From Caproicibacter sp002399225 (GTDB lineage Bacteria; Bacillota; Clostridia; Oscillospirales; Acutalibacteraceae): a stretch of 15,754 bases of DNA. This document shows positions 1-6,562 of this stretch, piece by piece. The stretch spans positions 1 to 15,754 of the forward strand of contig DAIOKN010000038.1 in the NCBI GenBank assembly GCA_036756705.1, read 5' to 3'. The notes beneath the pieces are model-generated. The model searched no databases. It had not been told where the DNA came from and worked only from the letters and a program-made list of their open reading frames with translations. The translations under genes were made by a program, and so were the position numbers. Position 1 is the stretch's first letter. Every line of letters begins with the position of its first letter.

Positions 1-3
1 ACT

Positions 4-32
4 ATAATACCAAATCAAGCCCCTCTTGTCAA
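4..32 (-). promoter_or_regulatory. Leftward sigma-A promoter at window edge
   Basis: On the minus strand a perfect -35 box TTGACA (32 to 27) is separated by exactly 17 bases from TATTAT (9 to 4). It points out of the window, so the gene it drives lies to the left and cannot be seen. It sits about 45 bases beyond the stop of the lipoprotein gene on the same strand, so it would start a new transcript rather than serve the lipoprotein gene. Confidence 0.65.
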
Positions 33-77
33 CCCCTTTTTTCATTTTTTTTCGCGGTTTTAATCATTGCCGCAAAT

Positions 78-1466
78 TCATGGATAGGTAAGGAAGACAT
101 TAAGTCCCGAATCGGCCTTGTCCGTCACATAGGAAATGCCCTTCTGATTTAGGGAAATTCCCGCACGGGCGGCAGCCTTTTGCAGATAAAAGGCAAGCTT
201 GTAAGGGCTGGCGGAAGTCAGCTTCCGGATGACCGTGTCATAGTCGCCCGCCGCGATGTAGAAGGCCAGCGTCGTCTGCTTCCGTTTCATCTGATTCGCC
301 ACCGCGGAGACAACGGCATTGTCGCCGGAATCTTTTAAAGTGGAGATGACGATGCCTTTTTTGCGGAAATAGTTTTCTTCCCGGGAAGTGCAGGCGGGCA
401 GCGTCAGGTTATAAACCGAGTCCCCGCTGCAAATCTGGGCATCGGTCATGGAAGAGGCAACCGGCGCGATGACATGCGTCATTTTGATGGTCCGATCGTC
501 CACATTAAAATAATTGTAGACAAGATTGGACCCGTCGCACCAGGTCAGGTCGAGATGATACCAGTTCTGATCCAGAAAAACGCCGTTCCACATGTGCGCC
601 GTCCCTTTCGCCGTGCCGCGGAGCAACAGCACCGGAAGACCGACGCGGCTGCCGAGAAGCTGCATTGCCCGGGAGTAGCCCTCGCAGACTGCCGTTCCAT
701 TCACCAAAGCGCCATAGGCCGTGTATGGCTGCCACTGCGCACCGCCCGCCTGGGCCGCTTGATCGTCATAAGTACAATGAAGAAGAATATAGCGAAACAA
801 ATATGCTTCGCGGTCAAAGCCGCTCATTCCCGCGGGAACCGATTGAAGAATGGTCCGTACTTTTTGATTGAACGTTCTGACTGCCGCGGAACATTCTTTC
901 TGCGTCAGTTCGGAGTAGAGCTGTAAAACCGTACGGCTGCCCTGATAGCCATAGGAATAAACGTTTGCGATCCAGAAAACCTGGGGGTTGTCATCCAGAA
1001 AAGCCGTGATCGTCATGCGGACCTGTGCTTCCGACAGCTTCCCCGGAACCGTGATTCTGCCGACGGGCACATAATTCCGTTTCGTCTTTGAGACGCCGAC
1101 CTGATACACCTTGTCACCGATCGACCGGTAAAGCGCCTTTTGGGAATTGGTTTTCAGCGCCTGATATCCGCCGAGCGCCTGTACTGCCCGATAGTGGGAG
1201 GAAGACAGTGCCCCCTTTTCCACCGGTGCCCGCTTGACTCCATCGGACTCTTTTGTTCCCGGTATATTTCTGGGCACTTTCAATTTTTCGTTCTTCGAAG
1301 CTTTTGGCCGGGAAGCGATAGACGCGGCGGACGATACCTGCACGGCAGACGACGATTGATTTTTGCTCACCAGCCGGCCGAGAAAAGAGCAGCCTGTCAT
1401 CTGCAAAAACAGGACGCACATCAGCAGTGCCACCGTTATCCGGCGAAAAAAGATATTGTTTTTCAT
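78..1466 (-). CDS. Lipoprotein with transglutaminase-like domain
   Basis: The 462-residue product starts with a short charged stretch, a hydrophobic segment (about residues 11-22) and a lipobox ending LQMTGC, so Cys26 should be lipidated and the protein anchored outside the cell membrane. A Ser/Ala/Lys-rich linker (about 35-90) follows. The core at about 220-310 has the transglutaminase/protease-like arrangement: Cys261 in AVCEGYS, His291 in AHMWN and Asp306 in HLDLTW, which fit a catalytic Cys-His-Asp triad. This domain is common in clostridial exported proteins, where it may act as a cysteine peptidase or cross-linking enzyme on cell-surface protein; the substrate is unknown. The C-terminal 120 residues have no motif I recognise. 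The gene stands alone, with the tRNA-Pro gene diverging upstream. The ATG start at 1466 directly precedes the signal peptide. Domain call is confident; exact function is not. Confidence 0.85.
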   Translation of the reverse strand: MKNNIFFRRITVALLMCVLFLQMTGCSFLGRLVSKNQSSSAVQVSSAASIASRPKASKNEKLKVPRNIPGTKESDGVKRAPVEKGALSSSHYRAVQALGGYQALKTNSQKALYRSIGDKVYQVGVSKTKRNYVPVGRITVPGKLSEAQVRMTITAFLDDNPQVFWIANVYSYGYQGSRTVLQLYSELTQKECSAAVRTFNQKVRTILQSVPAGMSGFDREAYLFRYILLHCTYDDQAAQAGGAQWQPYTAYGALVNGTAVCEGYSRAMQLLGSRVGLPVLLLRGTAKGTAHMWNGVFLDQNWYHLDLTWCDGSNLVYNYFNVDDRTIKMTHVIAPVASSMTDAQICSGDSVYNLTLPACTSREENYFRKKGIVISTLKDSGDNAVVSAVANQMKRKQTTLAFYIAAGDYDTVIRKLTSASPYKLAFYLQKAAARAGISLNQKGISYVTDKADSGLNVFLTYP

Positions 1467-1522
1467 GATAGATCCGCCTGCGCTTTCAAGCGATCCAAGG
1501 TTTTTACTTGCAATCTTTTTTC

Positions 1523-1531
1523 AGTATATCA
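1523..1531 (-). promoter_or_regulatory. Extended -10 promoter of lipoprotein gene
   Basis: On the minus strand TGA-TATACT (1531 to 1523) forms an extended -10 element about 55 bases upstream of the lipoprotein ATG. No good -35 box lies 16-18 bases further upstream, which is tolerated for extended -10 promoters. Moderate support only. Confidence 0.4.
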
Positions 1532-1609
1532 TAAAACGAGCAAACTTTTCGTTTTTAAAACCAAAGGGATAAAATCTTCCCTATTTTTCAGGCGAAAAGG
1601 AAGTCTATC

Positions 1610-1638
1610 TTGACAACCCCCGGCAATTCTCCTATAAT
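1610..1638 (+). promoter_or_regulatory. Consensus promoter of tRNA-Pro gene
   Basis: TTGACA (1610-1615), a 17-base spacer, and TATAAT (1633-1638): both hexamers match the sigma-A consensus exactly. The tRNA 5' end follows 20 bases after the -10 box, so the precursor leader would be about 13 bases. Confidence 0.9.
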
Positions 1639-1658
1639 GAAAAAGCTGTTTTTCTTGC

Positions 1659-1734
1659 CGAGGTGTAGCGCAGCTGGTAGCGCGCCTGCTTTGGGAGCAG
1701 GATGTCGCAGGTTCAAGTCCTGTCACCTCGACCA
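1659..1734 (+). tRNA. tRNA-Pro (anticodon UGG)
   Basis: The 76-base gene folds as a full cloverleaf. The acceptor stem CGAGGTG (1659-1665) pairs with CACCTCG (1724-1730), the discriminator base is A, and CCA (1732-1734) is encoded. The anticodon stem CCTGC/GCAGG encloses the loop TTTGGGA, with TGG at 1692-1694, which reads proline codons. The T arm contains GTTCAAGTC. It is flanked by its own promoter and terminator, so it appears to be a single-gene transcript. Confidence 0.97.
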
Positions 1735-1736
1735 CG

Positions 1737-1787
1737 CGGAGTGTCCTTATGGGATCTGAGTTATCCTTTAAGGGCACTCCGTTTTTT
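1737..1787 (+). terminator. Intrinsic terminator of tRNA-Pro
   Basis: A 12-bp stem (1737-1748 with 1770-1781, one G-T wobble) with a 21-base loop is followed by six T residues (1782-1787). It begins two bases after the tRNA CCA end. Confidence 0.85.
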
Positions 1788-2166
1788 ATCCGGCGGCAGA
1801 TGATTGAAAACCTTATAAAGCTGTTGCATCGAAACTTTTCGCATAAGAATTTTTCGGGTGACGGGCCCCGTGTGAAGGATGCTGTTTTCGACGTCGCCGC
1901 AATCCAGAGAATAACAGGCTTTGCGACGGAGGTCGTCGAGACTCTTATTGCCGGAAGTCCGTCCATAAAATGTCCCATTGCAAACGAAAAGCTCGCATTG
2001 GCCGGATACGACTTTCCGGCACAGTACGAGCAGCTTTGTAAATCGCACTTTAGCAACAAAGATGACTCAATCCGGATTTGCTTTTATTCTAGCCGCGCGG
2101 CATGTATCGTTCAATCAAGTTTATGTAAAAAGTACCGGTAGAACATATAAAAAATTACAAAGCAAA
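1788..2166. other. Gene-poor stretch left of the IS element
   Basis: No gene can be supported in these 379 bases. Weak open frames exist on both strands (plus strand to a stop at 2141; minus strand from about 2048), but they start or end inside the tRNA terminator, lack a ribosome binding site, and resemble no family I recognise. The plus frame stops about 25 bases before the IS end, so the IS has not simply split it. It may be the remnant of a decayed gene. Confidence 0.4.
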
Positions 2167-2210
2167 AAAAGGGCACTGTAGTTTTGAACTGAACCGCCTT
2201 AACCGGACAG
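2167..2210 (+). repeat. Left terminal inverted repeat of IS
   Basis: Compared with the reverse complement of 3458-3502, the first 15 bases (AAAAGGGCACTGTAG) are identical. After a 4/5-base mismatch block, GAACTGAACC is shared, and GGACAG is shared at the inner end. The imperfect 44/45-bp length and mosaic of matched blocks fit transposase-binding ends. Confidence 0.8.
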
Positions 2211-2220
2211 TGACAAAAGG

Positions 2221-2258
2221 GACCTCCTATCGTAGAATTGGAACTACGATAGGAGGTC
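2221..2258 (+). promoter_or_regulatory. Hairpin masking the orfA ribosome binding site
   Basis: A perfect 15-bp inverted repeat (2221-2235 with 2244-2258) has an 8-base loop. Its right arm contains the whole AGGAGG ribosome binding site (2251-2256) of the first transposase frame, whose ATG is at 2264. In RNA the site would be base-paired and inaccessible. Similar read-through-protecting hairpins are known from other insertion sequences such as IS10 and IS50. The role here is inferred from the layout. Confidence 0.75.
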
Positions 2259-2263
2259 TTGCT

Positions 2264-2569
2264 ATGCACAGACAAAAAGGAACACTGAATACACCACAAA
2301 GTATTATTGACGAAATCGTAACGAAGCACCGCAATGGAGCGACCCTCAAATCATTGTCAGCAGAATACGGCAAACCATTTAAGACTATCAAAGATATGTG
2401 TACGAGAGAAAACAATAAGTTGCGACGGCAAAAAGAAGGTTTAGAACCGAAAAAATTTCGCGGCAGAAAACCGACAGTATCTTTAGCAGAATACAAATAT
2501 GAAAACAAGCGTCTGAAGATGGAGAATGAACTTCTGCGGGATTTTCTTCACGCCGCTGGAAGGAAGTGA
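2264..2569 (+). CDS. IS3-family transposase OrfA (HTH protein)
   Basis: This 101-residue product is the DNA-binding half of an IS3-type transposase. Residues about 10-45 form a helix-turn-helix that would bind the element's ends. A basic stretch follows (KKFRGRKP), then a C-terminal coiled coil (EYKYENKRLKMENELLRDFL) with the heptad pattern of the OrfA leucine zipper. I chose ATG 2264 because AGGAGG lies 7 bases upstream; the longer frame from GTG 2210 would begin inside the terminal repeat and hairpin. The stop codon overlaps the GTG of the second frame (GTGA at 2566-2569), and the second frame is in -1 phase. Translation may be limited by the upstream hairpin. Confidence 0.9.
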   Translation: MHRQKGTLNTPQSIIDEIVTKHRNGATLKSLSAEYGKPFKTIKDMCTRENNKLRRQKEGLEPKKFRGRKPTVSLAEYKYENKRLKMENELLRDFLHAAGRK

Positions 2570-3423
2570 GACCCAAGGTTAAATATGAAGTGATTCACTG
2601 TCGACGGGAGAAATATCCCGTGAGCACCATGTGCGAATTTTTTAAAGTATCCCGCAGCGGATATTATGACTATGTCAAACGAAAAGATATTCCGGAGCAC
2701 GATGCCAAGCTTGCTGCGCTTGTAGCAGAATGTCAACGCTTATGTGGGAGCACCTATGGCTATCGCCGTGTGCAGATATGGCTTAAGCGCAAGAAATTTT
2801 TGCATTTTAATCCCAAGACAGTGCTTCGCATTATGAATAAGTACGGATTGCTTTCCGAAATACGCCGAAGTAGGAAGTACCGACAGATGGGACAACAAGT
2901 ACACAAATATGAGAATCTTCTGAATCGGGATTTTAGTGCTGACCGTCCAAATGCCAAATGGGTTACTGACATTTCTTACATTCATACAGGACAGGGAGTG
3001 CTGTATCTGTCTATGATTCGTGACCTCTATGACAACAGTATCGTGGCATACAAGACCGGAACAGAGCAAACCGTCAATCTCGTACTAAAAACAATCCAGG
3101 CCGCCCTGAAAAAAGAAATGGTCACTGGGGAGTTGTGCCTCCACAGCGACCAGGGGTTTCAATACACCTCACAAGCATATTTCAACCTGACTAAAGATTA
3201 CGGTATTACACCGTCCATGTCAAGACGTGGTAACTGCTACGACAACGCTTTGGCTGAAAATTTCTTTTCCATTTTGAAAGCCGAATGCATCTACCGATAC
3301 AAAATAGCTACACTTTCCGAAGCACGGCAGCTTATTGATGAGTATATCGATTTTTACAACAATGAACGTATCCAAACAAAAACGAGCCTGACACCGCTCG
3401 AAAAGCGGCGGCAGGCTGCATAA
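2566..3423 (+). CDS. IS3-family transposase OrfB (DDE integrase)
   Basis: This 285-residue product is the catalytic half of the transposase. An N-terminal HTH_21-like segment (about 15-75, with STYGYRRV) precedes an rve/integrase core. The catalytic triad is complete: Asp135 in WVTDISY, Asp195 in HSDQG and Glu231 in ALAENFFS. The C-terminal YNNERIQTKTSLTPLE motif is typical of the family. The frame begins with GTG overlapping the orfA stop and is -1 relative to orfA. In IS3 elements the active enzyme is usually an OrfAB fusion made by -1 frameshifting; the possible slip window here is 2530-2566. I see no canonical A6G slip site there, so termination-reinitiation coupling is an alternative. 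Confidence 0.93.
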   Translation: MRPKVKYEVIHCRREKYPVSTMCEFFKVSRSGYYDYVKRKDIPEHDAKLAALVAECQRLCGSTYGYRRVQIWLKRKKFLHFNPKTVLRIMNKYGLLSEIRRSRKYRQMGQQVHKYENLLNRDFSADRPNAKWVTDISYIHTGQGVLYLSMIRDLYDNSIVAYKTGTEQTVNLVLKTIQAALKKEMVTGELCLHSDQGFQYTSQAYFNLTKDYGITPSMSRRGNCYDNALAENFFSILKAECIYRYKIATLSEARQLIDEYIDFYNNERIQTKTSLTPLEKRRQAA

Positions 3424-3457
3424 TATTGCGGTACTCTGCGATAGAACCCTTTATTTC

Positions 3458-3502
3458 CTGTCCGTTATCTCTGGTTCAGTTCATTTTCTACAGTGCCCTT
3501 TT
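3458..3502 (-). repeat. Right terminal inverted repeat of IS
   Basis: The reverse complement shares the outer 15 bases, an inner GAACTGAACC block and a GGACAG block with the left end. It lies 34 bases after the orfB stop codon. Confidence 0.8.
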
Positions 3503-3874
3503 AAAAGGAAAACCTTGTAAGGTGCGTTCTAAGCGGATTGCGCTCTTCAGAAGTTTTACCCTTTTGACTTATCAAGACAGGCAATGAAAAAGATGCGCTT
3601 GCCCGAAATGAATGCGTTCGTCGAGGATATCCACCGCGTCATGTCCCTTTTTGCGGTTTCCGGCGGGAAGGGTACGCCCTCAGGATACCGATATTCTCAG
3701 GGTAAAAATACCCGCCGTTTATGAGGGTCGTTGGAGTATTTTCCCAAATATTCTATTGTAAACAAGGCTAGATTGATATAAGATAATAACAAGGACTTGG
3801 TTATTTATACATAAAATCATATGATAGGTTGTATTTTTAACATTCTTTTACGCTACGAAAGAGGGGGATTTCTA
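3503..3874. other. Non-coding or decayed stretch right of the IS
   Basis: No gene is convincing here. A 46-codon frame (3584-3724) begins MKKMRLPEMNAFVEDI but has no clear ribosome binding site and resembles nothing I know; it may be a gene remnant. At about 3671-3705 CTCAGG occurs twice as a direct repeat, followed by a short GGGTA...TACCC hairpin. The last 120 bases are AT-rich and hold the likely promoter of the cupin gene. Confidence 0.4.
3756..3784 (+). promoter_or_regulatory. Possible promoter of the cupin gene
   Basis: TTGTAA (3756-3761), 17 bases, TAAGAT (3779-3784). Each box has four matches to consensus, and several other AT-rich hexamers nearby could serve, so the choice is tentative. 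Confidence 0.3.
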
Positions 3875-4207
3875 ATGGAAACAAAGATTGAAAGAGTTGA
3901 CCGAATGTGCGGCGGAAAGGGACATTTGATTATAAAACATATTCTCGGTGAAAAAGAACTCAACGGGAAATGTGGCCTGTATGCTCAGATAACCATGGAG
4001 CCGAATTGCACGCTCGGCTACCATGAACATCACGGGGAAAGCGAAACTTATTATATTCTCTCCGGAAAAGGCCTTTATAATGATAATGGCAAAACACGTC
4101 CGGTCAAAGCGGGGGACGTCACCTATACTGGAAACGGTCACGGCCATGCGCTCGATAATACCGGAGACACCGATCTCGTCTTTATGGCATTGATTATTTT
4201 CGATTGA
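3875..4207 (+). CDS. Single-domain cupin protein
   Basis: This 110-residue protein is a small beta-barrel cupin. Motif 1 is G-Y-H50-E-H52 then E57 and G64; motif 2 is G80 through H91 and N95, with glycine where proline is usual. His50, His52, Glu57 and His91 would hold a metal ion. Such stand-alone cupins are often called mannose-6-phosphate isomerase-like or sugar/ligand-binding proteins, but the substrate cannot be read from the sequence. I chose ATG 3875 because GAGGGGGAT lies just upstream; an in-frame ATG at 3821 would add 18 unrelated residues before that site. The gene is monocistronic, with a terminator 56 bases downstream. No signal peptide, so cytosolic. Confidence 0.88.
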   Translation: METKIERVDRMCGGKGHLIIKHILGEKELNGKCGLYAQITMEPNCTLGYHEHHGESETYYILSGKGLYNDNGKTRPVKAGDVTYTGNGHGHALDNTGDTDLVFMALIIFD

Positions 4208-4263
4208 TCTATTATTTCACATCGGGTATTTTTTTAATCATTTAGCATGGCAGCAGATTGATT

Positions 4264-4300
4264 GCCGGAGCAAGCCTTATCGGGTTGCTCCGGCCTTTTT
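4264..4300 (+). terminator. Intrinsic terminator of the cupin gene
   Basis: A perfect 10-bp GC-rich stem (4264-4273 with 4285-4294) with an 11-base loop is followed by C and five T residues. It lies between the convergent cupin and pncB genes. On the other strand it lacks a T run. Confidence 0.85.
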
Positions 4301-4359
4301 ATATTTGAAGCAGATCTGAAGTTCTATTCGCTGCCTTTCTGCTAAGATGCTTTTTCCGG

Positions 4360-5832
4360 TCAGTCCTGCATCGGTCCAAAAGAATATTCGGAAATCAGTT
4401 TGCTCTTCATATCCCACAGCTTTTGAGACAAGTCGACATAATAGCGGTGCGGGTTTTCAAACCGCTTAACTTCATCCCAGAGCATGTCTACCTGCTGACT
4501 GCAATACGGCTGAATCTCTCGAAGGGGACGCGGTTTCACAGTGCATTTCCCGTTCCGGAACAATTGCACCCGGATATCTTTCGCCTGAAAATTGGTAAGG
4601 GTTTTACGCTTCCAGACAAAATTGGGGTCGAAAATTTCATAGGGCCGCGTGTCGTCAATCACTTCATCGGCTAGGGTAATGACATCCGCAATGGCCTTGC
4701 CGCTGCTTTTGTCGTAGAGGCGCCATAATTTTTTACAACCGGGGGTGTTGATCTTGGAAACATTTTCGCTGATTTTAATTTTGGGTATGATGGAACCGTC
4801 TTTGTCTTCCACCGCGCTGAGCTTATAAACTCCGCCGAACACCGGATGGCTGGAGGAAGTGATCATGCGCTCACCGACCCCGAAGCTGTCCACTTTTGCA
4901 CCCTGCATCAGCATATCGCGGATAATATATTCATCCAGCGAATTGGATGCGCAGATTTTGCAGTCCGGGAATCCCGCGTCGTCCAGCATCTTCCGCGCCC
5001 GTTTGGACAGATAGGTGATGTCGCCGCTGTCGATGCGGATTCCGGCGGGTCTGAACCCGCGCGGAAGGACCTCTTCCCGGAAGACCTGAATGGCATGGGG
5101 GACTCCGGATTTTAACACATTATAGGTGTCAACCAGTAGCGTACAGTTCTGCGGGTATTCGCGCGCGTAGGCGCGGAAAGCTTCCAGCTCCGAATCGAAC
5201 AGCTGCACCCAGCTGTGCGCCATCGTGCCGAGTGCCGGAACCCCGTATTCCCTGTCGCAGATGGTGCAGGCCGTGCCGCAGCAGCCGCCGATATAGGCGG
5301 CACGCGCACCAAGGATTGCTCCGTCCGCGCCCTGTGCGCGCCGGGAGCCAAACTCCATGACCGGCCTGCCCGCAGCCGCACGGCAGATCCGGTTGGCCTT
5401 CGTCGCAATCAGGCTCTGGTGATTCACCGTCAGCAAAATCATGGTCTCGACAAACTGGGCCTGAATCACCGGTCCGCGCACGGTGACGATCGGTTCGCCG
5501 GGAAAGATCGGCATCCCTTCCGGGACGGTCCAAACATCGCAGCAAAAATGAAAATTTTGCAGGTATTCCAGAAACTCTTCGTTGAAAATTTTGCAGTTGC
5601 GGAGATACTCGAGGTCTCCCGGCGTGAACTTCAGATTTTCAAGGTACTCCACAATCTGCTGAACCCCCGCCATAATGGCATAACCACCGTTGTCCGGTAT
5701 CTCTCGGTAAAACATGTCAAAATAAACAACCGTTTCTTTGTACCCGTTCACAAAATAGCCGTTTGCCATGGTGATCTCATAAAAATCGGTCAGCATGGTC
5801 AAATTTGTCTTGATTTCACCTTTCTTTTCCAA
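4360..5832 (-). CDS. pncB: Nicotinate phosphoribosyltransferase
   Basis: The enzyme makes nicotinate mononucleotide from nicotinate and PRPP (with ATP) in the cytosolic NAD salvage (Preiss-Handler) pathway. The 490-residue length is normal for Firmicute members. Family motifs, numbered from the TTG start, are TDFYEITMANGYF near the N-terminus, FGSRRA (161-166), the phosphohistidine region MAHSW (204-208), LVDTYN (to about 238) and GIRIDSGD (about 264-271), which together line the nicotinate/PRPP site. I chose TTG 5832 because GGGGGAG (5847-5841) lies 8 bases upstream. A longer frame from a TTG at 5862 would place this site inside the gene, and the ATG inside GGAGATG is out of frame. The gene is single, with its promoter some 65 bases upstream, and is convergent with the cupin gene. 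Confidence 0.95.
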   Translation of the reverse strand: MEKKGEIKTNLTMLTDFYEITMANGYFVNGYKETVVYFDMFYREIPDNGGYAIMAGVQQIVEYLENLKFTPGDLEYLRNCKIFNEEFLEYLQNFHFCCDVWTVPEGMPIFPGEPIVTVRGPVIQAQFVETMILLTVNHQSLIATKANRICRAAAGRPVMEFGSRRAQGADGAILGARAAYIGGCCGTACTICDREYGVPALGTMAHSWVQLFDSELEAFRAYAREYPQNCTLLVDTYNVLKSGVPHAIQVFREEVLPRGFRPAGIRIDSGDITYLSKRARKMLDDAGFPDCKICASNSLDEYIIRDMLMQGAKVDSFGVGERMITSSSHPVFGGVYKLSAVEDKDGSIIPKIKISENVSKINTPGCKKLWRLYDKSSGKAIADVITLADEVIDDTRPYEIFDPNFVWKRKTLTNFQAKDIRVQLFRNGKCTVKPRPLREIQPYCSQQVDMLWDEVKRFENPHRYYVDLSQKLWDMKSKLISEYSFGPMQD

Positions 5833-5886
5833 AAAAACATCTCCCCCGTATATATGATTCAAAAATTACTGTGACTTCCCATCCTC

Positions 5887-5910
5887 AGACTGACATATTA
5901 TAGACTGACA
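5887..5910 (-). promoter_or_regulatory. pncB -10 box flanked by direct repeats
   Basis: On the minus strand a perfect TATAAT (5902-5897) has no clear -35 partner. It is flanked by two identical 9-base copies of TGTCAGTCT (5910-5902 and 5895-5887), repeating at a 15-base period and overlapping the box. The layout suggests an operator. NiaR is a known niacin-responsive repressor of such genes in Firmicutes, but I cannot show that these repeats are its site. Confidence 0.5.
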
Positions 5911-6401
5911 CGAACTCGGGAATAAATTCCGGAATCGTGCCACAGGCGAAAGCGGCGGCAGCATGGCCCCCCATCCGGCAGTTTTCCAGCGAGCCGGCTC
6001 CCGTCATTTGTGGCCGGTTTCACGGTTCTGTGCACCGGCCATGCAGCTAGGGCGGCCGCTGCCGGAAGTCAATGGATGTTCTCTTTTCTGGATTCCTTTC
6101 CGTTTTACTCTTAAATCAATATTTGATTGAACCGATAGAAAGTAGAAAGCATCGAAAGGAGCAAAGCCAAGTCCTCCATCTCCGCCGACCGCCGACCGGT
6201 TTATCCCCTTGCAGGGCGGTTCGCAGGAATCGGCTGAAACTTTCAGCCTTCCATCCTGCGGGGAATCATATAAAATTTCTCGATAAAGAATAATTTTTAT
6301 GGTGTTGTGGCAGAATAATAATTGAATTCCGACATCATGCCCCAATTTATAAACTTTTTCTGAACAATCCTACGAATCAGGTGAAAAAATCCATTTTTTT
6401 A
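5911..6401. other. Structured intergenic region, no gene assigned
   Basis: About 490 bases lie between the divergent pncB and XRE genes. The left half is GC-rich and holds an 8-bp inverted repeat (6011-6018 with 6034-6041) and a GCGGCCGC palindrome (6052-6059). The right half holds a nested hairpin: an outer 7-bp stem (6222-6228 with 6254-6260) around an inner 7-bp stem (6232-6238 with 6242-6248), preceded by a tandem CCGCCGAC-like repeat. Short open frames on both strands have no ribosome binding site and look spurious. It could encode a structured RNA or be a decayed gene; I match no known family. Confidence 0.4.
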
Positions 6402-6430
6402 TTGCAAAAATCACAAAAAAATATTATACT
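6402..6430 (+). promoter_or_regulatory. Promoter of XRE regulator gene
   Basis: TTGCAA (6402-6407), 17 bases, TATACT (6425-6430). The transcript would have a leader of roughly 125 bases containing a 7-bp hairpin, GATTCGG with CCGAATC (6459-6465 with 6484-6490). Confidence 0.6.
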
Positions 6431-6562
6431 AATCACTGTCGGTGAACAAAGGAAGATAGATTCGGTCCCAAAAAGCTGTTTTGCCGAATCCTGCCGGCAA
6501 GCACAGTCGTGTGAAAAAGAAGTGTATGCGAAACCAAAATATGCTACGAGGAGATGAACGAA

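Larger units (their letters stand above)
2167..3502 (+). mobile_element. IS3-family insertion sequence, apparently intact
   Basis: A 1336-bp element is bounded by related terminal inverted repeats and carries the two overlapping transposase frames typical of IS3. Both frames are full length and the DDE triad is complete, so the copy may still be active. With these ends, AAA lies on each side (2164-2166 and 3503-3505), which would fit a 3-bp target duplication, but the A-rich flanks make the exact end ambiguous by a few bases. It inserted into AT-rich DNA between the tRNA-Pro terminator and the cupin gene, and no recognisable gene is interrupted. Confidence 0.9.

Noticed and set aside
1529..2059. 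A 176-codon minus-strand frame across the tRNA
   Set aside because: It runs through the antisense of tRNA-Pro and its terminator; tRNA antisense often yields such a false peptide. No ribosome binding site.
2210..2263. An upstream GTG start for the first transposase frame
   Set aside because: It would start in the terminal inverted repeat and read through the hairpin; the ATG at 2264 has a well-spaced AGGAGG.
2176..3493. Shorter IS ends starting at TGTAG and ending at CTACA
   Set aside because: The TG...CA form is attractive, but identity between the ends extends outward through AAAAGGGCAC, and the bases outside the short ends are inverted rather than directly repeated.
6140..6180. Resemblance to the cyclic-di-GMP-I riboswitch (CGAAAGG...GCAAAGCCA)
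   Set aside because: Only a short piece of the core matches; the upstream GGCAAAC part and the 3' tetraloop-receptor stem are not found. A covariance search would settle it.
6004..6345. A 113-codon minus-strand frame in the spacer between pncB and the XRE gene
   Set aside because: No ribosome binding site, no family resemblance and an irregular composition; it spans inverted repeats, so a structured or decayed region is more likely.
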